DNA of 64,000 bases from Narthecium ossifragum (GCA_963920575.1 OY986967.1:2835869-2899868), one strand, 5' to 3'. Positions 48,005-58,012 are shown, counted from the first letter of the stretch. Numbers and translations are program-made. The notes: generated by a model from the sequence alone, not told the origin.

Positions 48005-49540
48005 TGACACGCCTTGAAAAGTGTCGTAGTCTTAACAAGTACGTCAAAATTAGAAATTTATAATCCAAATCACTAATTAACTACATTATGGGTAGATAGC
48101 AATGAGTCCGAGTTGAATTCACAGGGAACTAATGATTTAAGTCGTATACTAGGTATAATTCCTAGCCAAGGAGTTGGGAAAAAGATAATCTTTTGAATTT
48201 TATCTAGAACTAAATTAAAAAGATAAGAAAACGAATAACTAATAAAAGATAAGATAATGCCAAGGAAATTTAATCAATAATAAAGAACTTACTAGGTATT
48301 CCTAAGATAAGAGCAGATAAATCAACTTCAATGATTTCATATAGTCGATAGGTGAATGGCTAGAAGTCCTACCGCTCAACGAAGACGTTGGGGATAATAT
48401 CAAGAATGGATATTGGTAAATAATCAAGATGGTTCTGGCACCTTGAGATCGCCTACTAGAATGTATCAAGGATTAGAGTTAACCTAGATTAGAGTTAACC
48501 TAGTGGTTCTGGCACTAGCATTATGGTTCTAGCACATACGAAATCCCTAATCTCGAATAATGATGAATAACGGATTAAGAAGCGGTCATAATGGTTCTAG
48601 CATTATGTGTAATGGTCCTAGCATTACAAGGCTCTTAATCTCGAGAAGGAAATCCTCACATCCATGGTCCTAGCACGGATGTTTGATGAGAATCTCTAAT
48701 CTCAAGCCCTAACATGCACAAGACCTAAATCTAGGGCATATAGGAACAAATCATTCATTCATAATATAAATCAACACCAATAGATATAAATAAAATATCA
48801 ATCAATCCATTCAACCATCAAAGTATGATTTACAACTCATAATCTATAGAAAACCCTAATAAATAACTTTACTACATCATAGAATCCCAAAGCTAGGGTT
48901 TAGTTACTCATCTTAGGAAGGAGATCCGTCGATGAAGGTTGTCGCCTTGCTCCACCCATGGATCTTCCACCAAAGATCTAACCTAATTTGTGGAAAAGAA
49001 ACTAAAAGAAACCCTAAGAGATGAACAAAATTCGGCCATGGAAGGCTGCCAAAACGCCCCCAAAGAAGGCTACTTATAGCCTAAGACAAACCCTAACTCG
49101 GATTAGTCAGTTTTCTTTTATTTTTCCCGCAGCGCCCAAGGAGATCGATCTCCTTTGGGATGAGATCGATCTGGTTTTCCGTAACTGCTTCTTCTGCACA
49201 TCCGTACTAAAAATAGCATATCTTCCTCTAGGAAACTCCAAATCACGAACCATAAAAAGTTATGGAATCTAGAATTCAAGAGATTTCCAACCATGTATAA
49301 TACATCATCTGGTTCTTGCTGAGCAGGTACAATTTTGATGTCAAAGATGGTCCATCTTTGCTCCTTTGCTCTTTTGCTCCTAGCAGGTTCTTTATTTGTT
49401 CGTTTTAGCACCAGACTTGATTTAATCTTCGTTGAGGGTCCTTAAGCCTGAAATGGGGAAAAGACAATCAAAATAGCATTTCTCGGAGACTAACGAGACC
49501 TAGTTAAAAGGGTGATTTATGCACTTTTCACGTCTTATCA
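48005..49540. mobile_element. Solo LTR 1 (1536 bp) inside Copia RT
   Basis: It begins TGACACGCCTTG and ends CACGTCTTATCA (TG...CA), flanked by a perfect GTACA duplication at 48000-48004 and 49541-49545. The interrupted reverse-transcriptase frame resumes right after it. The interior has no gag-pol domain. A cluster of TGGTTCTAGCA/TGGTCCTAGCA words lies at 48430-48680. This is a solo LTR left by recombination between two LTRs of an unidentified, probably Gypsy-type, element. Confidence 0.85.
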
Positions 49541-49836
49541 GTACATTCTTAGAAAAAATTGGGTTTCTTTGCAGACTCTTCCTTATTTGTCTACTCTTGT
49601 CCGCAAGGAACTATTTATCTATTACTTTATGTTGACATTGTTCTTACAAGTAGTCACAATACATTGCTTGAGAACTTTATTCTATAGCTTCGTCATGAGT
49701 TCTCTATGACCGACCTTGGCCCCTTGCTTTATTTTCTCGATCTTGAAGCCCAAAGGAGCTCCTCCCATCTATTTCTCAGTCAGACTAAGTATGCCCATGA
49801 TCTCCTTCAACGAGCTCAAATGATCGACAGTAAGCC
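49541..49836 (+). pseudogene. Copia reverse-transcriptase middle segment
   Basis: This short Copia piece between the two solo LTRs carries the RT active-site region. The frame around 49625 reads LLLYVDIVLTSS, where Copia elements have two consecutive aspartates; one is missing here. It continues EFSMTDLGPLLYFLDLEAQR and KYAHDLLQRAQMIDSKP before being cut at AAGCC by the second solo LTR. Confidence 0.85.
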
Positions 49837-52205
49837 TGTCATGCCCCGGCCCAGGAAACCCATCCCGGACCGGGACACGAGGGGAACACCTACATCTACT
49901 GACAACCAACAGGAGAAAACAGATACAATAAACAAAAGACGGAAGTAAAGTTTACATCTACTAGAACAAAACGTTATATACATCAGAGTTATAGAAATCT
50001 ACAATATTTACAATTTTCCATAAGAAGTAATACATCGTCTGTGGTCTCCGCAAAAGCACAACAAAAGCCGTCCTGGCCCTCATACATGGTCGGCTGGCGA
50101 CGCGCTGCCGCAGGACGAACACCAGGGGCCCACAGGAGAAGCGCTGGTACATGCACCTACAAACAACACGGTCCAGATAGGAATGAGCTAAAGCTCAGTA
50201 GGGTTCTACTCTACGACACTCACAAGAAAAGGCGACACCAACCGTACTAACTCTGTGCTAAGTATCGAGGCCTAACAAGGATCCCATAAATCCCGTCAAT
50301 AACCCGAAGGGCACCTGTCCAAAGTACGTCCTCCGATGGCCACTGCTCAAGGGTGGTCCACCTCCGACAGTCCCTGACACAGGGTGGACATGACGCTACC
50401 CGTAGGACACCCCTCTCCAAGCGGAACCTCCACACTTTGCGGAACGACCGAGGTTACGACAACCATCTCCCAGCACTCAAAGCACAGAGTCAATACAACC
50501 CCTAAACTCCAAATCAAAGGCTAAGCCTAAACCGGGAACTCACCCGTCCCATCGTTACCCCCTCAGGGTTCCTACCCATGCAGACCTCTCCCATCTCAAC
50601 AGGGAGAACCTCAGCCCATGTAGAACACCCGTCCCCATGCTGGATACCAAGTAGGACAACCCATAACGGGGTAACGCTAACCACAACTTAGCATTCGATC
50701 CTGGAGTACTAGGGACAAACCCAACCCACGACTAGCCTATCATGCCTATAATGCTCAAGGAAATAAACAAATAATAAAGAAAGCAGTATAAGCAAGCATC
50801 AAGCAGGGGCACACCTTCGGCCCATTTATACTAACCACTCCCGAGGGTCATGACTCCCTCGGTTCACCACGAAGCAGTAAAGAAGCATGCAGATAATCAC
50901 AAGCAGTAAGGGCATACATTCAACCCATTTATTCTACACAATCCCGGGAGTCACCACTCTCCCGGTTCAACCACAAAGCTGTAAACAAATAACAGTTTGT
51001 ACTATACTACTAGACATGTCAGAAAGTTGTACACAAAACCATCATAACAAGCCCCGCGGGCAAAACCGCTAAAACCGCATGTATCGGAAGCCCCGCGGGC
51101 AAAACAGCCTTAAACAGGCGATTAGGTGAAAGTTGGATCGATCCAACACCTTTGGATCGATCCAACTTGCCCTCGAATCGATCCAACTTGTCCTTGGATC
51201 GATCCGACTCACCCTGGGATCGATCCAACTCACCCTTGGATCGATCCGACTAGGAAAACCAAGAAAACGAACGAGGTCGATCGATCAAACTCAGCCTTCG
51301 GATCGATCCGACCAGCCTTGGGATCGATCCAACAATCCCTTGGATCGATCCGGCTAAAAAAACCAAGGAAAGCCGCGCAGTGCCCCACTCAGGCACTGTT
51401 CCTGGAACAAGTTGGATCGATCCAACTAGCACCTTGGATCGATCCGACTCCCACCATGAACAGGCCGTCCTGAGTGCAACTCGGATCGATCCAACACCTT
51501 TGGATCGATCCCACCCGGCCCTCCGGCCAGCTTTCGACGGGGATCACGGCCGGAAAGCTGAGCCAAACTTCACCAAACTTGGTGAGTTGGTAGAGCCGAC
51601 GCTCACGAAGCTACTCATGGCTTCAAAACCGGAAGACCTCGCCTATGCATGAAGATCTACACAAAACACATCAAAATCCGGCGAGAACGACGATGATCAT
51701 GAGAAAAACCCGACGGTGCAGTAGGTAGGAACCCTACCTCACAAGAGCTGCTTCAATCCACGAAGCAAAGCCTTAGATCTTCCTATCTCCTTCCGAGGTT
51801 TCGCCGGCAACGAGCTCCGAAGCGGCGAGATCGGGAAAAAGGGAGAAGGAATCACGGCGTCTGTTCTTATACAGACGCCTCAGTGCGATTCGGATCGATC
51901 CGAACTCCACCTCGGATCGATCCGAACTCCACTGGCGGCAACTCTTCCCTAGTGCGAGTCAGATCGATCTGAAGTGGAGTTTGGATCGATCCAACTTGCG
52001 TTGGGAAGGGAAATTGGGCTCGGTTCAAGCCCAATTTCGGATCTTTCGATCCCAGGGTCCACATAACCATCCTATTCAAACACATACACCAAAACAAGGC
52101 CTGTGTGTGTACACGCGGGTGTAAAACAAACCAACAAGGCGCAATTTACCAAATTGCCCTTGCGGTCAACAACGAGCCACAAGAATAGAGGAATGAGTCC
52201 TCACA
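49837..52205. mobile_element. Solo LTR 2 (2369 bp) inside Copia RT, with palindromic array
   Basis: It begins TGTCATGCCCCGGCCC and ends AGTCCTCACA (TG...CA), flanked by a perfect AAGCC duplication (49832-49836 and 52206-52210). The Copia frame resumes after it with PVGTPTVVAQHLSSRG. The TGTCAxGCCCCG start is common in plant Gypsy chromovirus LTRs (family knowledge). It is GC-rich and carries the GGATCGATCC array. There are no internal retroelement domains, so it is a solo LTR. Confidence 0.87.
51135..51992. repeat. GGATCGATCC palindrome array
   Basis: About 15 exact copies of the 10-bp palindrome GGATCGATCC, plus variants such as GAATCGATCC and AGATCGATCT, occur in two clusters (51135-51511 and 51892-51992). 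Neighbours are mostly 15-25 bases apart and joined by variable spacers such as AACTTGCCCTC. The array lies inside solo LTR 2. Confidence 0.85.
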
Positions 52206-52956
52206 AAGCCAGTCGGTACTCCGACGGTTGTTGCTCAACATCTCTCTAGCCGTGGCGTTGCCTTTTCGGATCCGATCTTGTATCGCTCTCTTGTCGGTGA
52301 TGTACACTATTTGACAATAACGAGGCATAATCTCTCACATGTTGTTAATATTGTTAGTCAATACATGCACTCTCCTACAACTGATCATTTTCAGGCCGTC
52401 AAACGAATTCTCAGATATGTAAAGGGAACAATTCAATTTGGCTTGTCATTCTCTACTAACCGTTCTACTCAGTTGCTTGCATATTCCGATGCAGATTGGG
52501 CCGGCTGTCCAAATACTCGCCGCTCTATTTCTGGCTTCGTCATTTATCTTGGTAGCAACCTTATCTCATGGAATGCCAAGAACCAATCGACCGTTTCTCA
52601 TTCGAGCTGTGAATCCGAGTATCGTTCTCTTGCACTCACAGCTGCTGAAGTCAAATGGTTGCTTCATCTTCTATGGGATTTGAAGATTCCTGCTTCCAGT
52701 CCACCTGTATTATTGTGTGATAACTGTAGTGACATTTTTATGTCACACAATCCTGTCTCTCATCATCGTTCCAAGCATATCAACTTGGACTGTCATTTTG
52801 TAAGAGAGCAAGTAGCTGCTAGTTCCATTCAGGTTCAACATGTTCCTTCTCATCTTCAGATCGCAGATATTTTCACCAAAGTTTGCGAAGATCGCCGTTC
52901 ATCTTCTTTCGCTCCAAGCTCACCATGTCTCCTCCCACGGTCAGCTTGAGGGGGGC
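52206..52956 (+). pseudogene. Copia RNase H segment
   Basis: This is the last part of the Copia pol frame. YRSLVGDVHYLTITRHNLSH and VKRILRYVKGT are followed by the RNase H core with AYSDADWAGCPNTRRSISGF, SSCESEYRSLALTAAEVKWL, HHRSKHINLDCHFVRE and IADIFTK. It is nearly intact and open from 52278 to 52949. The polypurine tract and 3' LTR follow. Confidence 0.9.
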
Positions 52957-53226
52957 TATTAAGGATATTTTCAATTTAAGATCAGGATCAAATGAAAAAG
53001 ATTCAACGGAGGATAAGACCATATTTAATCACAACAAATCAAATCAATGAGAGATTAGAAACAACTCAATCAATTTATGATTGTGTAGATCTTTATTTCC
53101 ATAACTACATGTAACAACTTTATCTCTATATAAATGTTGAACGAATCCACATGCTATTCAGTATGATGGATTACAACTCTCTCAAACCTTCTTCTATGTT
53201 TTTCTCTGTTCTTTCAAACCTCTTTA
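52957..53226 (+). repeat. 3' LTR of the Copia element
   Basis: It starts TATTAAGGATATTTTCAA, with the usual TG start mutated to TA, ends CAAACCTCTTTA, and pairs with 44569-44838 at about 94% identity by eye. Confidence 0.88.
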
Positions 53227-53620
53227 TGACCCTTCACCTCCTCAGCTGCTCCTTCATGCTAGACCTACCCCTTCGCCTCCTTTTCTCCTCATCCCCAACT
53301 CCGCTCTCCGCTCTCCGCTCCACCATCATCGCTTGGTGCCACCGCTCCTCTCTTCCTAGCCCCCAACCGATCTCGGCATCCCTCCCGACGCCGCCCTTCT
53401 CCTGGTCCACCGCCTCATCGACATCACCGCCACCTGCGTCCACGCCAAAGAAGAAGACCCATCTACTTCAAACCCACAAAGTAGTTCTAAGGCTCTAGCA
53501 ACGCCTCCTCTTCCGGCGCCCACCAATACCCCTTCTTGCTACTCCTCTCCCAGGTCCTCCTCCTCCCTTTCCTCCTCCTACTACCCGCAAGTCTTTGTTA
53601 CAGAGAGAAGAAGCAGAGCA
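53227..53620 (+). pseudogene. GC-rich hAT segment with a possible U-box fragment
   Basis: Just 3' of the Copia element, the plus strand reads ALRSTIIAWCHRSSLPSPQP, resembling the end of a plant U-box domain (N-x-A-L-(K/R)-S-x-I-x-x-W-C, then a Pro-rich stretch, as in PUB38/39-type ligases). The following sequence in another frame (DAALLLVHRLID) could continue it. No full U-box is present. It may be a captured fragment within the hAT element or chance resemblance. Confidence 0.35.
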
Positions 53621-53831
53621 GGTGCAGGTATGTTTTTTTTTTAAAAATTATTTGATTTAGTCAATTATTTGGTAATGTTAGGATTTATAATTTATTAGTT
53701 TGATTTAGTTAATTATTTATTTGTTAGGATTTAGTTAATTATTTGATAATTTATAAAATATTTATAATTTATTAGTTTGATTTCTAATTGTCACATTTTT
53801 ATTTTTATTTTTGTTTTATTTTATTTAGATA

Positions 53832-54584
53832 ATGGATAATTTTGTGATAAAAAACCACGAAGCGGACCAAGCGGTGAATCGTCTCATACTCATGACTTGC
53901 ATACTATTTCAGAGAATACTAGTTCGAAAAGACCCCAAACTAGTTTAAATAATCCGAATGATATTGTTGATGACCCAGGGTTGAATCACTTGAATGATAT
54001 TGTTTGTGACACAGGGTTACGTAAACCCATTGAAACATATGATGTTAGAATTAGAGATGAAATTCGTAGGGATGTTGGAATTAGGGATGAAATTCGTAGG
54101 GGGTACTTGATCAAAGGCCATTGTCAATCGTTTGGTCATAATTTTCCCAAGAAAAGATATGAAAAAGATATGAGAAGTTTTAAGGAGACATGGTTCAAAG
54201 ACTATGGATGGTTGGAATACAGTGTATCAAAGGATGCGGCGTATTGCTTATGGTGTTATCTGTTTAGGAAACCTTAAGGAGAACAAGGGGGAGGAGATGG
54301 TTGAGACTAGAAAAAATGCTCTATTTCCATTGGTTTATCTTCTTATTGAGTTGGCATTGGTCTTACCAGTTGCGACTGCAACCGTTGAGAGAGTCTTCTC
54401 TTCGATGAAGATTATCAAGTCTGATTTACGTCATAAGATTGGAGATGATTGGATGAATGATTGCATGGTAGTATACATCGAGCGAGAAATTTTTGATACT
54501 ATTGAGAACGAAGTCATTTTGCAACGTTTTCAAAAAATACAAAAGCGTAGAATCCAACTTCCACTTTTCAATAGCAACACATAA
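53832..54584 (+). pseudogene. ZMYM1-like hAT transposase, frameshifted and centrally deleted
   Basis: A start at 53832 (MDNFVIK) is followed by a one-base shift in an A-run near 53855. The next frame (53897-54277) carries the TTF-type zinc-finger region: GHCQSFGHNFPKKRYE, WFKDYGWLEYSVSKDAAYCL and WCYLFRKP. After a stop, the frame from 54204 carries the hAT C-terminal dimerisation domain: FPLVYLLIELALVLPVATAT, VERVFSSMKIIKSDLRHKIG and DDWMNDCMVVYIERE. The central catalytic RNase-H-like part, normally over 1 kb, is missing between the two. No functional transposase can be made. Confidence 0.85.
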
Positions 54585-55029
54585 TACGGTACATATATTT
54601 TAGGCTAAATTTTCAATTAGTGCCCTGTAATTTGATCGAGATTTTTATTTGGTCCCTAACATTCAAAAAGTTGGAATCATGTCCCTCAAGTTTCAATTGC
54701 TCGCTTATGTAGTCCGCCACATCAGCTCCCGTTAAACACTGTCAGACTGGCTAACGACAAAAGACTCAATTTTGACCCAATGTGGCAATTTTGACTTTTA
54801 AATTATTTTTTGTGCCACATCAGCCCCATCTCTCACCCCTCCACTCCCCAGCCCTGATCGGAACTTCTACGGCGAGGCCAGCGACCTGGCCGTCGAGGTC
54901 GGTGATGACGACGTCGAGCATGATCTCACCTCCCTAGCCAATCCCCCGTACGCCCTCATCCTCTAGCTCTGGGAGGTCATGGTGGAGAAATCGTCGTCGA
55001 CGGGCCCGACACGCTGGCCGGCCTGGCCA

Positions 55030-55340
55030 TCTTCAAGCGCATCCTGGCCTTCCTAGAAGAGCTGAAGTATCTCCTGGAACATGACGTCGTGAAGGCCCGG
55101 GAGAGGTTCGAGAGCTACGACTTCATCGTCGGCAACCGGATCAAGAGGTGTCACACGTACCTGGTTAATAAGTTCGTGAGGGAGGAGGTGGGGACGGAGA
55201 TGCTCACCAGCGAGAAGAAGGCGAGCCCCGGAGAGTACATAGAGAAGGTCCATGACGCCATAGGGGAGGGGAGGTTTGAGGAGGTGGTGTTGTTGTGCTT
55301 GGAGGGCTGGCAGGGCTCCGTCAGGCCGTTCACGCCCGTG
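55030..55340 (+). pseudogene. Phenylalanine ammonia-lyase C-terminal fragment (in Pack-MULE B)
   Basis: The plus strand reads IFKRILAFLEELKYLL, NRIKRCHTYLVNKFVREEVG, TEMLTSEKKASPGEYIEKV and CLEGWQG. The order and spacing match the PAL C-terminus (IFxKIxAFEEELK, NRIKECRSYPLYxFVREELG, LTGEKxxSPGExxDKV, CLxxWNG). PAL deaminates phenylalanine at the entry of phenylpropanoid metabolism, but the MIO active-site domain is absent here. The frame is open from 55089 to 55361. It is a captured last-exon fragment, diverged from typical PAL. Confidence 0.7.
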
Positions 55341-55599
55341 TGGTCGTCGTCGTTGCATTAGAACCCTGAGCACTGGGGCTGGTTTGAGCAGTCCCGATCG
55401 TCGTCGACCACCAGTTGCAGGGGCTTGACCACCAGTCCTGGTCGCCGTCGACCACCAGTTTCTTTTCCTATGGTTTCAAAGCCCATGGGTTATTAGATCC
55501 AAAAATTGGTACTTCCAGCTCCCCTGTTTTGCTCCCTAGAGAATAGAGGAGGAGGATGTCCCCGATCTCACAATAGTAGTAGTCCACTGCCAACGACGA

Positions 55600-56080
55600 G
55601 GAGATCGGGAGGCGGTGAGGTGGCGAGCGATGGGTGCACGGCGTTGCGGCTGGACAACGAGGACGTTGTGTGGCAGTGCAAGGAGCAGCACCGCCTGATG
55701 AAGGAGGCCGTCTTATCTCGCCATCTCCTCGACTCCACCCACTCCGACTACCTCCGCTCCCTCCGCCTCACCGGCTCCGCCCTCACCCGCTTCTCCTCCG
55801 GTGAGCTTCTCACTGTCTCGGATCAAACCCCTCCCATACTCCTTCCCGATCCCAACAACCCCTTGCCCACCTCCATTGCCGCATCCACTCTCCCTCAATC
55901 CCAACAACCCCATGCCAAGCGCGAAGCCGAGCTTGACCATCACCTCCCAACCGAACTCGACGAGGACAACGCGACGGCGTGAAAGAAGAGATGAGCATGC
56001 GGGAGGAGGTCCACGACTGCGAGTGGCAAGGTGAGCACTACCCAAGCACCACCACCTCCACCAAATCCGATGGCGAAGAT
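55600..56080 (+). pseudogene. DUF630-domain protein N-terminal fragment (NRG2/REL2-like) in Pack-MULE B
   Basis: After a start-like ATG at 55630 the frame reads GCTALRLDNEDVVWQCKEQH, RLMKEAVLSRHLLDSTHSDY and LRSLRLTGSALTRFSSGE, matching the DUF630 domain that opens with a myristoylatable MGCxxSRL in plant DUF630/DUF632 proteins. The ATG is one base out of frame with GCTALRL, so the native start is broken. Further on, 55996-56075 encodes REEVHDCEWQGEHYPSTTTS, like the acidic middle of the same family (REEVxCSEWGDHYSTT). The DUF632 domain is missing. Confidence 0.75.
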
Positions 56081-57139
56081 CCACTTGGAGACCATCGTCG
56101 TCGAGGGCTTTGCTGTCGAAGTTCTGATCGGAGATGGGGGTGGAGGGGAGACAGATGGGGCTGATGTGGCATAAAAAATAATTAAAAAATCAAAATTACC
56201 ATATTGGGTCAAAATTGAGTCTTTTGCCATTAGCCAGCCGACGGCGTTTGACGGGAGCTGACATGGCGGACTACATAAGCGAGCAATTGAAACTTAAGGG
56301 ACATGATTTCAACTTTTTGAATGTTAGGGATCAAATAAAAATCTCGATCAAATTACAAGGTACTAATTGAAAATTTAGCCTATATTTTAATATTTATATT
56401 GTTTTTATTCCTTGATGTTCGATATTGTAATTCTAAGGTACCTTTTGCATTACTTAAAAGGAAAAAAAATTTGGTTATTTTGTTTTAGATTTCGCCCCCC
56501 CTTAAGTCTCATCCTGGTTTCGCTACTCGGAAGCAACTTAGTTTTTTATTTTATTTATCTTTTTTTTGGCTTGTAACATCTCAATTATTTTCTTGAAAAG
56601 TTGAGTCCAAAGGCTAGATGATTACAACAATGCGATCATATCAATCTACCGCCGAGTCCATCCCAACAACAATGGGATGCCAAACTACAAGAGATGTCAC
56701 CTGATGGGCTTGCCTCGCGATGAAGTCTGCTTTCTGGTTGTTTTCACGGGGAATATGCTGAAGGTAAATAACACTTTCTACCATGTAATTTAGGAAATGT
56801 TCAGTTTGAACCCTATATTTTAAAACCGTTCAAAATGAACCCTACATTTTTAATGACTTACATTTTTGACCCTCTATTTGGACGCCGTTATGATAGGTTG
56901 ACGGCAAACCGATTACATGTCCGGTTATTGACTTTTCTGGCACATGAATGCTGGTTTTAGACTTTTCTCCGCGGGACCCACCTCCACCATCTCTCCCATC
57001 ACTGGTATCCCGCCCTATTCCACCCCTCGGATCTTGACACCGCTTGTCGCACCGACATCGGCTCAAAGAACGCGAACCATGCCTGCATCGCCTTGGTCCA
57101 CGACACCAAGGACTTCGTCTCGTACGAGCTCGTCGAAGG

Positions 57140-57450
57140 GGTGCTCCACGAGGTAGCCCGGATCGGGATGTGGGAGTGCGTCGATTGCGAGCTTGAGATC
57201 GTCGTGTCAATTTGGGCGAGGCGGAGGAGGGCGCAGGCGGCGTTCTCGTGGGCGGCAGGGGATCCGGTCTTGAGGGAGTGGACGAGGGGACGGATAGCAC
57301 CGGCGGAGGAGATGAGGTCCTTGTTCTCATCGCAGAGGGAGAGGTTGAGGATGGCGATGACGCCCTACTCCTGGAGCTGTGGATCGGGATGGGAGAGCAA
57401 ACCTACCATAGGGTGGACGGCGCCAGCACTGGCTATTCGAGACTGGTACT
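57140..57450 (-). pseudogene. ARM-repeat (U-box/PUB4-like) fragment in Pack-MULE C
   Basis: The minus strand reads ASAGAVHPMVGLLSHPDPQL, QE, an in-frame TAG, then GVIAILNLSLCDENKDLISS, AGAIRPLVHSLKTGSP and ENAACALLRLAQID. This matches consecutive armadillo repeats of plant ARM proteins related to U-box protein 4 (LQEYGVTAILNLSLCDENK, AGAIxPLVxALKxGTP, ENAACALLRLSQ). The stop probably replaced a tyrosine codon. Beyond 57207 the frame shifts to DDLKLAI and similarity fades. Confidence 0.75.
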
Positions 57451-57481
57451 CGAGCCATCGTGCTCTCCTCCCCTTCCCCCG

Positions 57482-58012
57482 TCGGCAAGCTCCGCGCTGC
57501 CGTCATCGGTGGCGGCCCCAATAGCCGCTGCACCACTGAGTCCCTCGCTACTGCCAGCATCTCCACCTACCTATTCGAGCGCTCTCCCTCTGGCTCCAAG
57601 CCCTGCGGCGACGCCATGCCTCTCTCCATGCTCACCGACTTCTCCCTCCCTGCCTCCCTCGTCGACCGCCGGGTTTCCCGCATGCACCTCCTCTCCCCCT
57701 ATGAACCTCCTCTCCGACTTCTCCGACTTCTCCGACTTCCTCCCTGACCATCTCGACATCCCCATGCTCCGCCGCGAGGTCCTAGACTCCTTCCTCCGCG
57801 CGCGCGCCGCCTCCTGTGGCGCCCACCTCATCCCCGCCCTCGTCACTTTCCTCGACATCTCAGCCTCCTACGGCGCCCACCTCATCCTTGATCCTTACAT
57901 CATCCACTACATCTCGGTAGTAAATCAAATGGTTCCCATGAGTCCCTCGTCGTCGGCGCCGATGACCTCGTCGACGGCGCCAACAGCCGGGTCGCCAGAT
58001 CCAAGACTTAAT
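57482..58012 (+). pseudogene. Geranylgeranyl diphosphate reductase (CHLP-like) N-terminal fragment in Pack-MULE C
   Basis: The plus strand reads LRAAVIGGGPNS, TYLFERSPSGSKPCGDAMPL, FSLPASLVDRRVSRMHLLSP, then in a second frame HLDIPMLRREVLDSFLRARA and later VDGANSRVA. These follow the FAD-binding N-terminal half of plant geranylgeranyl reductases (VIGGGPAG, PCGGAIPLCM, LPLDLVDRRVTRM, MLRREVLDSFLR, GADGANSRVA), enzymes supplying phytyl chains for chlorophyll and tocopherol. GGGPNS replaces the dinucleotide motif GGGPAG. Frameshifts and loss of the C-terminal half make it a fragment. Confidence 0.8.

Larger units (their letters stand above)
44569..53226 (+). mobile_element. Ty1/Copia LTR retrotransposon (RE1/Ale-like), split by two solo LTRs
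   Basis: The two 270-bp LTRs (44569-44838 and 52957-53226) differ at about 15 positions by eye. The 5' LTR is followed by a TGGTATCAGG primer-binding site, and the 3' LTR is preceded by the polypurine tract GAGGGGGGC. Internal order is gag, zinc knuckle, protease, integrase, reverse transcriptase, RNase H, which is Copia order. Without the two inserted solo LTRs the element would be about 4.7 kb, the usual Copia length. Multiple stops and frameshifts show it is dead. No 5-bp target duplication was recognised at its ends (CCACG versus TGACC). Confidence 0.9.
54603..56380. mobile_element. Pack-MULE B carrying PAL and DUF630 fragments
   Basis: Long terminal inverted repeats of about 275 bases lie at 54603-54880 and 56105-56380. 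Both start GGCTAAATTTTCAATTAGT and share words such as GGGACATGATTTCAA and ACTCAATTTTGACCCA. A perfect 9-bp duplication TATATTTTA flanks the element (54594-54602 and 56381-56389), diagnostic of Mutator-like insertion. The interior contains pieces of two unrelated host genes and no transposase. It sits in the 3' part of the hAT element, after the transposase remnant. Confidence 0.93.
44504..56528 (+). mobile_element. Deleted hAT transposon hosting nested insertions
   Basis: The termini CAGTGGTGGAACGAGCA and, reverse-complemented, GAGTAGCGAAACCAGGA are imperfect inverted repeats. The flanks GGGAGCAA (44496-44503) and GGAAGCAA (56529-56536) match at 7 of 8 bases, fitting the 8-bp hAT target duplication. 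Removing the Copia element (44569-53226) and Pack-MULE B leaves about 1.6 kb. That residue contains the N-terminal TTF-type zinc-finger region and C-terminal dimerisation region of a ZMYM1-like hAT transposase, with the centre deleted. It is therefore a non-autonomous deletion derivative. Confidence 0.8.

Noticed and set aside
51126..51473. Repeat array as a CRISPR or as a coding repeat (GSIQL/DRSN repeats)
   Set aside because: Repeats are 10-bp palindromes with short irregular spacers inside a plant LTR. Open frames result from the repeated decamer.
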